Shown here: piece after piece, positions 17,068-25,244 of the stretch
How positions within the stretch are numbered: position 1 is the stretch's first letter
Layout of the letters: every line of letters starts with the position of its first letter
Notes under the pieces: model-generated
Database searches by the model: none
What the model was told of the DNA's origin: nothing
What the model saw: the letters and a program-made list of their open reading frames with translations, nothing else
Assembly (NCBI GenBank): GCA_018266845.1
Contig: JAFDZO010000024.1
Location: forward strand, 22,927 to 86,926
Length of the DNA stretch: 64,000 nucleotides
Source of the DNA: Bacteroidota bacterium
GTDB lineage: Bacteria > Bacteroidota > Ignavibacteria > Tepidaquicellales > Tepidaquicellaceae
Reading direction: 5' to 3'
Program-made: the position numbers and the translations under genes

Positions 17068-20000
17068 TTAAAATTGTTGTGTGCTTGCTAATGCTTCTTT
17101 TGCTTCTCTCTTGGCTGCTCTTCTCGCTCTGAAATTTATAACCCAGTCTTTCCATTTATCAAATTTTACGAATATCACAGGAACTACAACGAGCGTGAGG
17201 AACATCGAGCTTGTCAAACCGCCGATAATTGCCCATGCAAGTCCTGATTTCCATTCCGAACCTGAATCGTGTGAGAGGGCAATTGGTAACATACCAATGA
17301 CCATCGCAATAGTTGTCATAAGAATCGGTCTTAATCTCGTTCCGCCTGCTTCTAAAATTGCTTCAAGAGAATTTAATCCGTGCTGCTTCATATCATTCGC
17401 CCTGTCAACAAGAAGTATAGCGTTCTTTGCTACAAGACCCATAAGCATAATCATACCGAGTATAGAGAAAATATTCAGAGTCTTCATAGTTAATGCAAGG
17501 GCAAGCAATGCTCCTATAACAGCAACAGGAAGCGAGAACATAACAACGAACGGATAGAGATATGAATCATAAAGCGCAACCATAATGAGGTACATAAAAA
17601 TTATAGCAGCAAGAAGCGCGATACCTAAGCTTGAGAAACCTTCTGCCTGGTTTCTTAAATCACCGTCGTACCCTATAACAATTTCAGGCGGGAGTCCGGC
17701 AGTTTTTAAAGCTGTCTGGAAGTCAGCGCCGATTGAACCGGAAGGTCTTCCGTTAACCTGAGCGTAAACATATATAGTAGGGTTTCTGTCTTTCCTGGTC
17801 AGCTTTGTCGGTCCTGTTGTCTGGTAAATTTTTGCAAACTGGTTTAACTGCACTGCCTTTCCCGTCGGAGTGAAAAATATCATCGAAGTCAGGTCGCTGA
17901 TTTTTGTTTTATCAAATTTGTCGTACTCAACTCTTATGGTGTATTCGGTATTATTTTTATCATCTCTGAATTTTGAATCATCATCTCCTGATAGACCGAC
18001 TCTTAACGCAGTGCCGACTTCCGCAATCGAAAGCCCGAACGCAGCCAGTTTCTCTCTGTCAATTTCCACTCTTGTTTCAGGTTTTCCGTCTTCGGTTGAA
18101 AGACGCACATCTGCCGTGCCGGGTATTCTTTTTAAAATATTGAACACCGTATCTGCCGAGTGTTTCACAACATCCATATTAGGTCCGCTGACGATTATCT
18201 GAATTGGAGTCTGGTTAGCAACACCGAAAATACCAATCGGGTTTACTCTTACTTTTGCTCCGGCAAGGTTTTCAAGTTTCTTTTTAATTTCGTTGCCTAC
18301 CTGGTCAGTTGAAAGTATTCTCTGCTCTTTCGGCACAAGCGTTACGTTTATTTCCGCGGCGTTGTTCGATGCCTGAGAGAATAAACCTTCCGCCGATGCT
18401 CCAACGTTCACAAACATCTTTTTCACTTCCGGCATCTGCCCTATAATATTTTCAACTTTTCTTGTAACATAATTTGTATTTTCTAATGTCGAACCCGGGT
18501 CTAATTCAAGCGTTACGGTAAACTCTCCTCTATCGGATTGTGTGATAAATTCTCCTCCGATAAATCCAAGCCCTACAAGTGAAAATGAAGCGAAAAATAA
18601 AAGCCCCGTAACAATAATTGTAAGCCACTGATGTCTTAATGAAAACCTAAGAAGCCCTTCGTAATGATGTTTTATTTTGTCGTAAATTCTTTCAAACACC
18701 CTTGAGAAAGAATTCATAAATCCTTTTTTGGTAATATCCTGAAGCTTTGAAAATCTCGATGCAAGCATCGGAGTAACAGTGAACGATACAAACAAGCTCA
18801 TTAAAGTAGAGGCAACAACAACAAGCGAGAACTCTCTAAGAATGTTTCCGATAAGCCCTGTTACTAATGTAAGCGGAACGAACACAACAACGTCAACAAG
18901 CGTAATGGAAAGCGCAGCGAAACCGATTTCATTTCTACCTTTTAATGCAGCCGTTCTTTTCTCTTCGCCTTTTTCAAGATGGTGATAAATATTTTCAAGA
19001 ACTACAATCGAGTCGTCAACAAGAATACCAACCACAAGCGATAACCCCAGCAGCGTCATAAGATTTAATGATAAACCGAAGATGTACATAAATATAAATG
19101 TCGCAAGCATAGAGCATGGAATCGCAATCATAACAATAATCGAGTTTCTTATGCTGTGCAAAAATACAAGCATCACAAGCGCAACAAGAACAATAGCAAG
19201 CCCTAAGTCTTTTTTTACTGCATCAGCAGCATCAAGCGTGAATGTCGAACCGTCCTGCGCAATATCAAATTTCAAATTATCTTTTGCGTAATCTTTTTCT
19301 ATCTTAGGAATCTCTGCTCTTACAAGCGCGCTTACGTCAACCGAGTTAGCATCCGTTTGTTTGGAAACAAGCACGCCAATAGATGTTATTCCGTTCAGCC
19401 TGCTGATTTTGGAATAGTCAGCCGTTCCGTCCTCTACTTCTGCAATATCACCGAGCTTTACATCGCCGCCCATTTTAGATTTGCCGACAATTAAGCTTTT
19501 CATCTCCTCCATTGATTTCACTTTGCCCGCAACTCTGACAACATACTGCCTTTCATCTCCTTTGAGATTGCCGGTAGGGAAGTCAATGTTTCCTCCTTTA
19601 ATTGTTCCGACAATTCTCTGCACGGATAATCCGAACGACTGAATTTTATCTAAGTCTAAATTTACTTTTATCTCTCTTTCATCTCCGCCGACAAGTCCTA
19701 TCTGCCCGACACCCGGCAGCTTAGCAAGGCGCGGCTGAACCTGGTCTTTCATCAATTGATAAAAATCGCGCGGAGGCATATTGCTTGTTACTCCCATACG
19801 GAGAACCGGAATTTCATCAAGCGCGATTTTTGAAAGCGTCGGAGTTTTCGCATCATCCGGCAGCCTTATTACAACTTCGTTTACTTTTCTCTGAACATCC
19901 TGAAGAGCAATATCAATCTTTGCCGACTGAATAAATTCGATTGTTACAAACGAAACACCTTCGAGCGATGAAGCTGTGATTTTATTTATCTTGTCAATTC

Positions 20001-20217
20001 CCGATACGGCATCTTCGATTACCTTTGTAACCGAAGTTTCAACTTCAAACGGAGATGCTCCCGGATAAACAGTGGAAACCACCACTACAGGGGAAGCTAT
20101 CTTCGGAAGAAGCTCGTACTTTAGCTGACCGAATAAAAATCCGCCGACAATTGCAATCACCGCAAATATTACCACGATGAATGAAGGTCTTTTTATGGAT
20201 AATTCTGTTAATGTCAT
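17068..20217 (-). CDS. RND-family multidrug efflux pump inner-membrane subunit (AcrB/HAE1 type)
   Basis: A 1049-residue inner-membrane transporter, the normal length for AcrB-type pumps. The N-terminus LTELSIKRPSFIVVIFAV and the porter-domain motif YPGASPFEVETSVTKVIEDA are typical. The proton-relay aspartates D401 and D402 are in GILVDDSIVVLENIYHHLE, and the matching lysine is in GLVAKNAILLVDRAND. About twelve membrane helices are arranged in two groups around two large periplasmic loops. It captures substrates in the periplasm and outer membrane leaflet and exports them by proton antiport together with the neighbouring adaptor and TolC-like channel. Substrates are not predictable. Confidence 0.92.
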   Translation of the reverse strand: MTLTELSIKRPSFIVVIFAVIAIVGGFLFGQLKYELLPKIASPVVVVSTVYPGASPFEVETSVTKVIEDAVSGIDKINKITASSLEGVSFVTIEFIQSAKIDIALQDVQRKVNEVVIRLPDDAKTPTLSKIALDEIPVLRMGVTSNMPPRDFYQLMKDQVQPRLAKLPGVGQIGLVGGDEREIKVNLDLDKIQSFGLSVQRIVGTIKGGNIDFPTGNLKGDERQYVVRVAGKVKSMEEMKSLIVGKSKMGGDVKLGDIAEVEDGTADYSKISRLNGITSIGVLVSKQTDANSVDVSALVRAEIPKIEKDYAKDNLKFDIAQDGSTFTLDAADAVKKDLGLAIVLVALVMLVFLHSIRNSIIVMIAIPCSMLATFIFMYIFGLSLNLMTLLGLSLVVGILVDDSIVVLENIYHHLEKGEEKRTAALKGRNEIGFAALSITLVDVVVFVPLTLVTGLIGNILREFSLVVVASTLMSLFVSFTVTPMLASRFSKLQDITKKGFMNSFSRVFERIYDKIKHHYEGLLRFSLRHQWLTIIVTGLLFFASFSLVGLGFIGGEFITQSDRGEFTVTLELDPGSTLENTNYVTRKVENIIGQMPEVKKMFVNVGASAEGLFSQASNNAAEINVTLVPKEQRILSTDQVGNEIKKKLENLAGAKVRVNPIGIFGVANQTPIQIIVSGPNMDVVKHSADTVFNILKRIPGTADVRLSTEDGKPETRVEIDREKLAAFGLSIAEVGTALRVGLSGDDDSKFRDDKNNTEYTIRVEYDKFDKTKISDLTSMIFFTPTGKAVQLNQFAKIYQTTGPTKLTRKDRNPTIYVYAQVNGRPSGSIGADFQTALKTAGLPPEIVIGYDGDLRNQAEGFSSLGIALLAAIIFMYLIMVALYDSYLYPFVVMFSLPVAVIGALLALALTMKTLNIFSILGMIMLMGLVAKNAILLVDRANDMKQHGLNSLEAILEAGGTRLRPILMTTIAMVIGMLPIALSHDSGSEWKSGLAWAIIGGLTSSMFLTLVVVPVIFVKFDKWKDWVINFRARRAAKREAKEALASTQQF

Positions 20218-20253
20218 TTCAATAAAATTTTTTTAAGAATTCTTCTTTTACAA

Positions 20254-21312
20254 TTACGGCTTTACAATATTTACTTCAGCTCCGTCTTTAAGGTTGTTCT
20301 GACCTGCTATTACAAGCTGGTCGCCTGCGCTCAAACCGGATGTAACTTCTATTTCCTTGTCTCCTTCAAGTCCCGTTTCGATTTTTCGCAGCGATGCTTT
20401 TCCGTTTACTATTACATAAACTTTAGCGTCTTTAATACTTCCGATAATTGCTTCTCTCGGAATCGCAAGACTTGTCTTTCCTTTTATGGTGCTGAAATCT
20501 ATCTTTGCGAACATTCCTGCTTTCAAGGGATTAACCTTTGAATTTGAAATCACTATTTCAACCGGATATGTGTGCGCCTCATCGCCTTTCGGAGCGATTA
20601 CGGAAATTTTTCCGTCGAATGATTTATCGGGGTAAATATCGGTTGTTACCACAACGTCATCACCGACTCTCAGTCTGAATACTTCCGTTTCCGGCACATT
20701 AACTTTTACCTTCAGCTTTGAAATATCTACCATGTTTGCAATCACAGTTCCGGGCGAAACGTAGCTTCCTACTTCTATATTTTTCGTGTTTATTATTCCG
20801 CTCATCGGCGCTGAAACTTTCGTATCCTTTACATTTCTATATGCAGTATTCAAAGCATACTCGGCATTTTTAAAAGCGAATAAATAATTTTCAAGCTGGC
20901 TAACGGTTGCTGCATCTTCCTTGACAAGCTGCTGGTATCTTTCCAAATCCTGCTTAGCTTTATTATAATTATTTTCCGCTGTTTCAACGGCAATATTTTT
21001 CAATTCGCTGTCAAGAAATACAAGCACGCTTCCCTGACCTTTGAAATCTCCTTCTTTAAATCTTACAGCTTTGATTCTTCCCGGAACTTCCGAAGCAATG
21101 TTTACTTCTTTGAACGGGTTCATTACGCCGACAAGACTTAACGAATTTTTAATTTCTTTCTCGGCTACCGGAATTACGTTCACCGGAATTTTTGTCGAAA
21201 AGTCGTTCGATGTCTTCAGTTTCTCAGCCGCTTTCTGCTTGTTCTGCATAAGAACAAATACAATTGCAGCTACAACAACGAGCGCAAAAATTATTACAAG
21301 AATTTTTTTCAT
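20254..21312 (-). CDS. RND efflux periplasmic adaptor (membrane-fusion protein)
   Basis: A 352-residue adaptor. One N-terminal membrane anchor (about 4-22) precedes a barrel-sandwich domain (FKEVNIASEVPGRIKAVRF, then VSAPMSGIINTKNIEVGSYV), a helical hairpin (about 110-165), a beta-barrel domain and a membrane-proximal domain ending SAGDQLVIAGQNNLKDGAEV. No lipobox cysteine is present, so it is anchored by the helix. It bridges the inner-membrane pump and the outer-membrane channel encoded next to it. It follows the TetR-type regulator gene by 15 bases. Confidence 0.9.
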   Translation of the reverse strand: MKKILVIIFALVVVAAIVFVLMQNKQKAAEKLKTSNDFSTKIPVNVIPVAEKEIKNSLSLVGVMNPFKEVNIASEVPGRIKAVRFKEGDFKGQGSVLVFLDSELKNIAVETAENNYNKAKQDLERYQQLVKEDAATVSQLENYLFAFKNAEYALNTAYRNVKDTKVSAPMSGIINTKNIEVGSYVSPGTVIANMVDISKLKVKVNVPETEVFRLRVGDDVVVTTDIYPDKSFDGKISVIAPKGDEAHTYPVEIVISNSKVNPLKAGMFAKIDFSTIKGKTSLAIPREAIIGSIKDAKVYVIVNGKASLRKIETGLEGDKEIEVTSGLSAGDQLVIAGQNNLKDGAEVNIVKP

Positions 21313-21327
21313 GAATATGATGATTAG

Positions 21328-21996
21328 TTAGTTTTGACTTAGATTTAATTTGCCCAACTGGCTTGCGAGTTCTTTCTTATCCTTGTCATATAGTTTCTTT
21401 CCTTTCTCCGTCAGAAGTCCGTTCATAAGAAGCTCCATCGTATTGCTGAAAAGCTCCGTGATATTCATCTTAGAGTTCATAATAAAATCGGGATTGATAA
21501 TAGCCCTCACCGATGCCACAAAGCTTGTGATTACAATTTCAGCGGGGTAATCTTCGATGAGCTTTTCTTTTTTTCCCTGCTGTATAAGGCGTTTCAGCGT
21601 CGCCTCAATCATCTGCTCTCTGAATTTATCAACATCCAGCCAAAGCTGGGGAGTATGCAGCTGCAAATCTCTGAACCATTTTTCCCCCATGCAAGAAAAT
21701 CTTTCGCGGTTGAGATTTAATATCTTCATAATTTTTATAACAACATTGTCATCGGTTTTCAGAAACTCCTCAACTTTTCCCGAGTCGCACATCAGCTTAT
21801 CTTTTACGATATGCTCGACAAGTTTTTCTTTAGAAGCGTAATATTTATAGATGGTTTTTTTGCTTATCTGCAATTCGCGCGCAAGCTCATCCATCGAAGT
21901 TTTGTAAAAGCCCTCTTTGTGGAATTTTTCCCTCGCATAGCGCAGTATGCGCTCATTATCTTTCGATAATTCTGCTGCCTGGGGTAAGTTTGACAT
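21328..21996 (-). CDS. TetR/AcrR-family transcriptional regulator of the efflux operon
   Basis: A 222-residue regulator. The N-terminal helix-turn-helix (about 17-63: ARTEKFH-like segment ARE KFHKEGFYKTSMDELAR, then ISKKTIYKYYASKEKLV) is a textbook TetR DNA-binding domain; the C-terminal half is an all-helical ligand-binding and dimer domain. It is the first gene of the operon tetR-adaptor-pump-tolC, so it probably represses its own transcription until a pump substrate binds. Candidate operator half-sites (GGAAAC/GTTTCC) lie upstream at 22142-22267. Confidence 0.88.
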   Translation of the reverse strand: MSNLPQAAELSKDNERILRYAREKFHKEGFYKTSMDELARELQISKKTIYKYYASKEKLVEHIVKDKLMCDSGKVEEFLKTDDNVVIKIMKILNLNRERFSCMGEKWFRDLQLHTPQLWLDVDKFREQMIEATLKRLIQQGKKEKLIEDYPAEIVITSFVASVRAIINPDFIMNSKMNITELFSNTMELLMNGLLTEKGKKLYDKDKKELASQLGKLNLSQN

Positions 21997-22104
21997 AAAT
22001 TTTAATTTTTAAAAAGAAGTGATATAAATTTTGTAACCAAAACTCCCTTTACACAGGAACACTAAACATAAAAGCAGGTTTAGGCATCCGCAGGGGAGAA
22101 ATCC

Positions 22105-22134
22105 GCTTGCCGGATGAAGCAAGCTGTTTTTTTT
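22105..22134 (+). terminator. Terminator-like hairpin with T-run in the tetR/methyltransferase intergenic region
   Basis: GCTTGC (22105-22110) pairs with GCAAGC (22119-22124), loop of 8, followed by TG and eight Ts, reading on the plus strand. A competing stem CATCCG (22085-22090)/CGGATG (22111-22116) overlaps it. No plus-strand gene precedes it, so it may end a short RNA or read-through transcript, or control the leader of the downstream methyltransferase gene. Confidence 0.45.
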
Positions 22135-22141
22135 GTCTTAC

Positions 22142-22267
22142 GGAAACTGAAACCTGAAAGTTTCAACGGAAACTCAATCTGTGTAATTAGTTTCCAAGTT
22201 ATGAAGAATGGATTTTAATGTCAATAACAAAAATACTATGGAAACGAAAACTGGGCGGGAAGTTTCC
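22142..22267. promoter_or_regulatory. Cluster of GGAAAC / GTTTCC half-sites, candidate TetR operator region
   Basis: GGAAAC occurs at 22142, 22168 and 22240, and its reverse complement GTTTCC at 22190 and 22262. TGAAAC/GTTTCA (22148-22165) and TGGAAAC/GTTTCCA (22239-22268) form inverted pairs. The cluster lies 145-270 bases upstream of tetR and within 190 bases of the divergent methyltransferase gene. Operator function is inferred from position and symmetry only. Confidence 0.4.
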
Positions 22268-22331
22268 AGGGAGGAAGCCTATTTTGTATTATACGATTGT
22301 TATATTGTGATTCAATGGTTATTTTTAATAT

Positions 22332-23231
22332 ATGAAAGATTTAACTAATTCTGACAAGGTTTTTGAAAGTCTTGTAGAGTATGTTTCTACAGTCAAAATA
22401 TCTCATGTAATAAAACCGGTTTTTAAAACTGATGATTTCGCTTTGTATCATAATGACAGTTTGGAAGTTATGAGTCGCTTTCCTGATAATTATGTTGATA
22501 TGATATTTGCAGATCCTCCTTATATGTTATCGAATGATGGATTTACATGTCAGAACGGAAGAATGGTAAGTGTTAACAAAGGTAAGTGGGATAAATCCAA
22601 AGGATTTGAGGAAGATTTAGTTTTTCATGAGACATGGATTTCGGAATGTAAAAGAGTATTAAAACCGGAAGGCACTATTTGGATAAGCGGCACATATCAT
22701 AGCATATATCAATGCGGATTTTTGTTGCAAAAGCTGGGTTATCATTTGCTAAATGATATTGCTTGGTTCAAACCCAATGCTTCTCCCAATTTAAGCTGCC
22801 GCTTTTTTACCGCCTCGCATGAAACACTTTTATGGGCAAGGAAAGATAAAAAAGCAAAACATTATTTTAATTATGAGGCAATGAAAAATGGGAATTTTCC
22901 CGAAGATAAATTAAAGAAACCGGAGTTACAGATGAGAAGCGTTTGGAGTATTCCAACAACTTCACCAAGTGAAAAAGAATTTGGGAAGCATCCGACACAA
23001 AAACCGCTTGCGCTTTTGAGAAGAATAATTCAGGCTTCGACAAAGCCCGGTGATATAATTTTCGATCCGTTTAACGGTGGAGGAACTACGGGTATAGCAT
23101 CTTCTATTATTGGGCTAAGAAAATATATAGGATGTGATATTAGTAAAGATTATATAGATCTCACCATTAAAAAATATGAAGCTCTAAAATTTAACCACTC
23201 ATTATTTGAAGAACATAGTGAGGCAATATAA
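22332..23231 (+). CDS. DpnA-like (M.DpnIIB-type) N6-adenine DNA methyltransferase
   Basis: A 299-residue beta-class DNA methyltransferase. The catalytic motif IV is IFADPPYML (D61-Y64) and comes before the AdoMet-binding motif DPFNGGGTTG (245-254), with the target-recognition region between them. Several stretches match the Streptococcus DpnA enzyme closely: MIFADPPY, then VVSVDKG-like VSVNKGKWDK, GTIWISGTYHSIY, NLSCRFFTASHETLLWARK and KHPTQKPLALLRRI. DpnA methylates adenine in GATC, so GATC specificity is inferred. A broken nuclease gene of the MutH/MvaI superfamily follows within 130 bases, which would complete a type II restriction-modification system. It is divergent from the efflux operon. 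Confidence 0.85.
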   Translation: MKDLTNSDKVFESLVEYVSTVKISHVIKPVFKTDDFALYHNDSLEVMSRFPDNYVDMIFADPPYMLSNDGFTCQNGRMVSVNKGKWDKSKGFEEDLVFHETWISECKRVLKPEGTIWISGTYHSIYQCGFLLQKLGYHLLNDIAWFKPNASPNLSCRFFTASHETLLWARKDKKAKHYFNYEAMKNGNFPEDKLKKPELQMRSVWSIPTTSPSEKEFGKHPTQKPLALLRRIIQASTKPGDIIFDPFNGGGTTGIASSIIGLRKYIGCDISKDYIDLTIKKYEALKFNHSLFEEHSEAI

Positions 23232-23237
23232 ATTTGT

Positions 23238-23357
23238 ATGTCTAAAAAGATAATTCGAGCATTATTCAAATTGACAAGGCTGTTTTTTATTGAAAAGAAT
23301 ATTACCCATTGGAATGGAACAAGAAGAGATATGTTGCTTTCTAAAATTAATTGTTAA
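23238..23357 (+). CDS. Possible 39-residue small protein between methyltransferase and nuclease genes
   Basis: An ATG at 23238, six bases after the methyltransferase stop, opens a frame of 39 codons (begins MSKKIIRALFKLTRLFF, basic and hydrophobic). It overlaps the approach to the nuclease gene. I recognise no family. It may be a real small peptide, a remnant, or chance; nothing but position supports it. Confidence 0.2.
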   Translation: MSKKIIRALFKLTRLFFIEKNITHWNGTRRDMLLSKINC

Positions 23358-23359
23358 TA

Positions 23360-23967
23360 ATGGTTACTAGAGTTCTGGCAATTAAAAATCTTGAAAAACA
23401 TATTGGTGAAGACTTATCAAAGCATGCTAAAAAATTTGGCATAACAACTTATTTTGAAGGCAAACAAAATAAAGGCTGGAAAGGATTAACATTAGAACGG
23501 CTTGCAGGTTTATCTTCTAATAATAAACAAGCGCCGAACGGATTAGGTTTCGAGTTAAAATCAACTGCTTTTTACCGCCCTAAAGTGTGTGGACTGCGAA
23601 AGAAACTTTTGCAATTACTATGATTAACCCTGTTGCGTTAGCTGAAACATCTTTTTATCAAAGTCATTGTTGGGAAAAGTTAAAGTCACTGATCTATTGC
23701 GCTGTCTCTTGGAATGGACGCCATAATGAAAAATCGGAATTATTAAAAGTACAGTCGTTTGATTTTGTAGAAAGTAATACATTAATTCCTGAAATAGAAG
23801 CAGACTATGAATTCATTCGAAATAAGTTAGTTAGGCTAGGATTTGACTCGTTAACCGGAAAAGATGGCAAGTGGATACAGGCAAGAACTAAAGGACCCGG
23901 GCATGGATCAAAAAGTAGAGCGTTCTATGCCAGGAAAAATTTAATTAATGAAATTATTAAATTGTAG
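23360..23967 (+). pseudogene. Frameshifted MutH/MvaI-superfamily restriction endonuclease
   Basis: Two overlapping frames together encode one protein of about 200 residues. The first (ATG at 23360) gives KGWKGLTLERLAGL and PNGLGFELKSTAFY, matching the E...ExK catalytic region of MutH/Sau3AI/MvaI nucleases. The second frame, from about 23587, continues WTAKETFAITMIN and ends GKWIQARTKGPGHGSKSR, AFYARKNLINEII, like the MutH C-terminus. The break is at GTGTGTG (23585-23591): removing one GT pair restores KVWTAKE. It is thus a recent frameshift, a switchable repeat, or a sequencing error. The usual aspartate seven residues before the ExK glutamate is not seen (alanine there, asparagine at minus five). 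Partner of the DpnA-like methyltransferase. Confidence 0.75.
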
Positions 23968-23991
23968 TTTACTTCACACATAATTCTTTGT

Positions 23992-24017
23992 CGTTGTTGG
24001 TGAAAACACCAACAACG
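23992..24017 (+). terminator. Strong hairpin after the frameshifted nuclease gene
   Basis: CGTTGTTGGTG (23992-24002) pairs perfectly with CACCAACAACG (24007-24017) around an AAAA loop, 25 bases after the stop. No T-run follows, so termination is only probable. The rest of the gap to 24299 holds the rhodanese fragment at 24048-24114 and otherwise AT-rich sequence. Confidence 0.5.
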
Positions 24018-24047
24018 GCAACATTGTAAAATATTTCCTCTTAAATA

Positions 24048-24114
24048 TTCACTCTCTCATCTTCACCAGCAAGCTTTGCCAGCCGCCGCCGTTGTGAACC
24101 TCTGTAAATCCGTT
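24048..24114 (-). repeat. Duplicated 3' end of a rhodanese gene (left copy)
   Basis: These 67 bases match 26230-26296 at 65 positions. On the minus strand they encode NGFTEVHNGGGWQSLLVKMRE and a stop, identical to the end of the intact rhodanese protein. In frame upstream only KKILVILLS remains before similarity is lost and a stop appears, so it is a dead fragment. Together with the intact copy it brackets the second methyltransferase/nuclease pair. Confidence 0.9.
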
Positions 24115-24299
24115 GGAGAGAAGAATCACAAGTATTTTTTTAACCCGTGTTCAATTATTTTGTGCTAATTCTTTATACATTGGATAACTCTTTTTAAGAT
24201 GAAACAATAGGTACTTTGCTGAGCAAAAAGTTATTCTAATAGCAATACACCAAATTTTAAATTACTTTTTAGTTACTTCAAGGATTTGTATTTTTAAAA

Positions 24300-25244
24300 A
24301 TGCAGGCAAAAAAACTCAACTCTCAAGTTTCTTTATATTCCAATTCAAGTGAGATTTTTAATGTTGATATAAATACCGCAATTCCTCAATTAAACTTCAA
24401 AAATAGTAATGGTTCTTTATTCTTAGGGGATTGTATTCTATGGTTAAAAACTCTGGAAAGTAATTCTGTTGATTTATGCTTTGCTGATCCGCCGTACAAT
24501 ATTAAAAAGGAAGTGTGGGATAATTTTGACAGTATGGAAAAATATATTTCGTGGTCGTTGGATTGGATTAAAGAAGTTTCAAGAGTTCTTAAACCAAATG
24601 GTACTTTATACGTCTGTGGTTTTTCTGAAATATTAGCGGACCTAAAACATCCTTCGATGAAGTACTTTAAGGGGTGCAGATGGATAGTTTGGCATTACAA
24701 AAATAAAGCTAATTTAGGAAAAGATTGGGGACGCTCGCATGAAAGCATTTTACATTTTAGAAAAGGGAAAAGTTTTACTTTAAATATTGATGATATAAGA
24801 ATTCCGTACGGAGAGCATACTTTAAAATACCCGGGACATCCGCAGGCAGAAACAAGTAACTTCGGAAAAGGCAATAATAAAAAAAGAGATGATTGGTATC
24901 CTCATCCAAACGGAGCAAAACCTAAAGACGTTATTGAATTACCTACTACATGTAATGGTTCAAATGAATCTACGGCACATCCCACTCAAAAACCTGAAGG
25001 ATTATTAAGAAAACTCGTTTTAGCATCCTCAAATGAAAATGACCTGGTAATTGACCCTTTCTCTGGTTCTGGTACTACTGCAGTTGTTTCAGAGCAATTA
25101 AATAGGAAATGGTTAGCCTGCGATAATAATGAAGTTTATAATTCTATGGCAATAAAAAGATTACAAAATGTTGTTATAAAGTCTAAAGATGAATGGATAA
25201 AATATGATAAAGAGAATGCTAAGAGAAGGGAATCAAATAGATAA
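24300..25244 (+). CDS. DNA methyltransferase, type II beta-class (adenine or N4-cytosine)
   Basis: A 314-residue DNA methyltransferase. Motif IV LCFADPPYNI (D63-Y66) comes first and the AdoMet motif IDPFSGSGTTAVV (252-260) near the end, the beta-class order. A target-recognition region lies between (about 115-235) and STAHPTQKPEGLLRKLV precedes motif I. DPPY favours adenine-N6 as the product. The sequence is only distantly like the first methyltransferase at 22332, so the two are not a recent duplication. Its stop codon overlaps the start of the next gene (TAATG at 25242-25246), so methyltransferase and putative nuclease are translated together. Confidence 0.88.
   Translation: MQAKKLNSQVSLYSNSSEIFNVDINTAIPQLNFKNSNGSLFLGDCILWLKTLESNSVDLCFADPPYNIKKEVWDNFDSMEKYISWSLDWIKEVSRVLKPNGTLYVCGFSEILADLKHPSMKYFKGCRWIVWHYKNKANLGKDWGRSHESILHFRKGKSFTLNIDDIRIPYGEHTLKYPGHPQAETSNFGKGNNKKRDDWYPHPNGAKPKDVIELPTTCNGSNESTAHPTQKPEGLLRKLVLASSNENDLVIDPFSGSGTTAVVSEQLNRKWLACDNNEVYNSMAIKRLQNVVIKSKDEWIKYDKENAKRRESNR

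Noticed and set aside
24048..24114. A second functional rhodanese gene
   Set aside because: Only the last 30 codons remain and a stop lies in frame just upstream; treated as a fragment.
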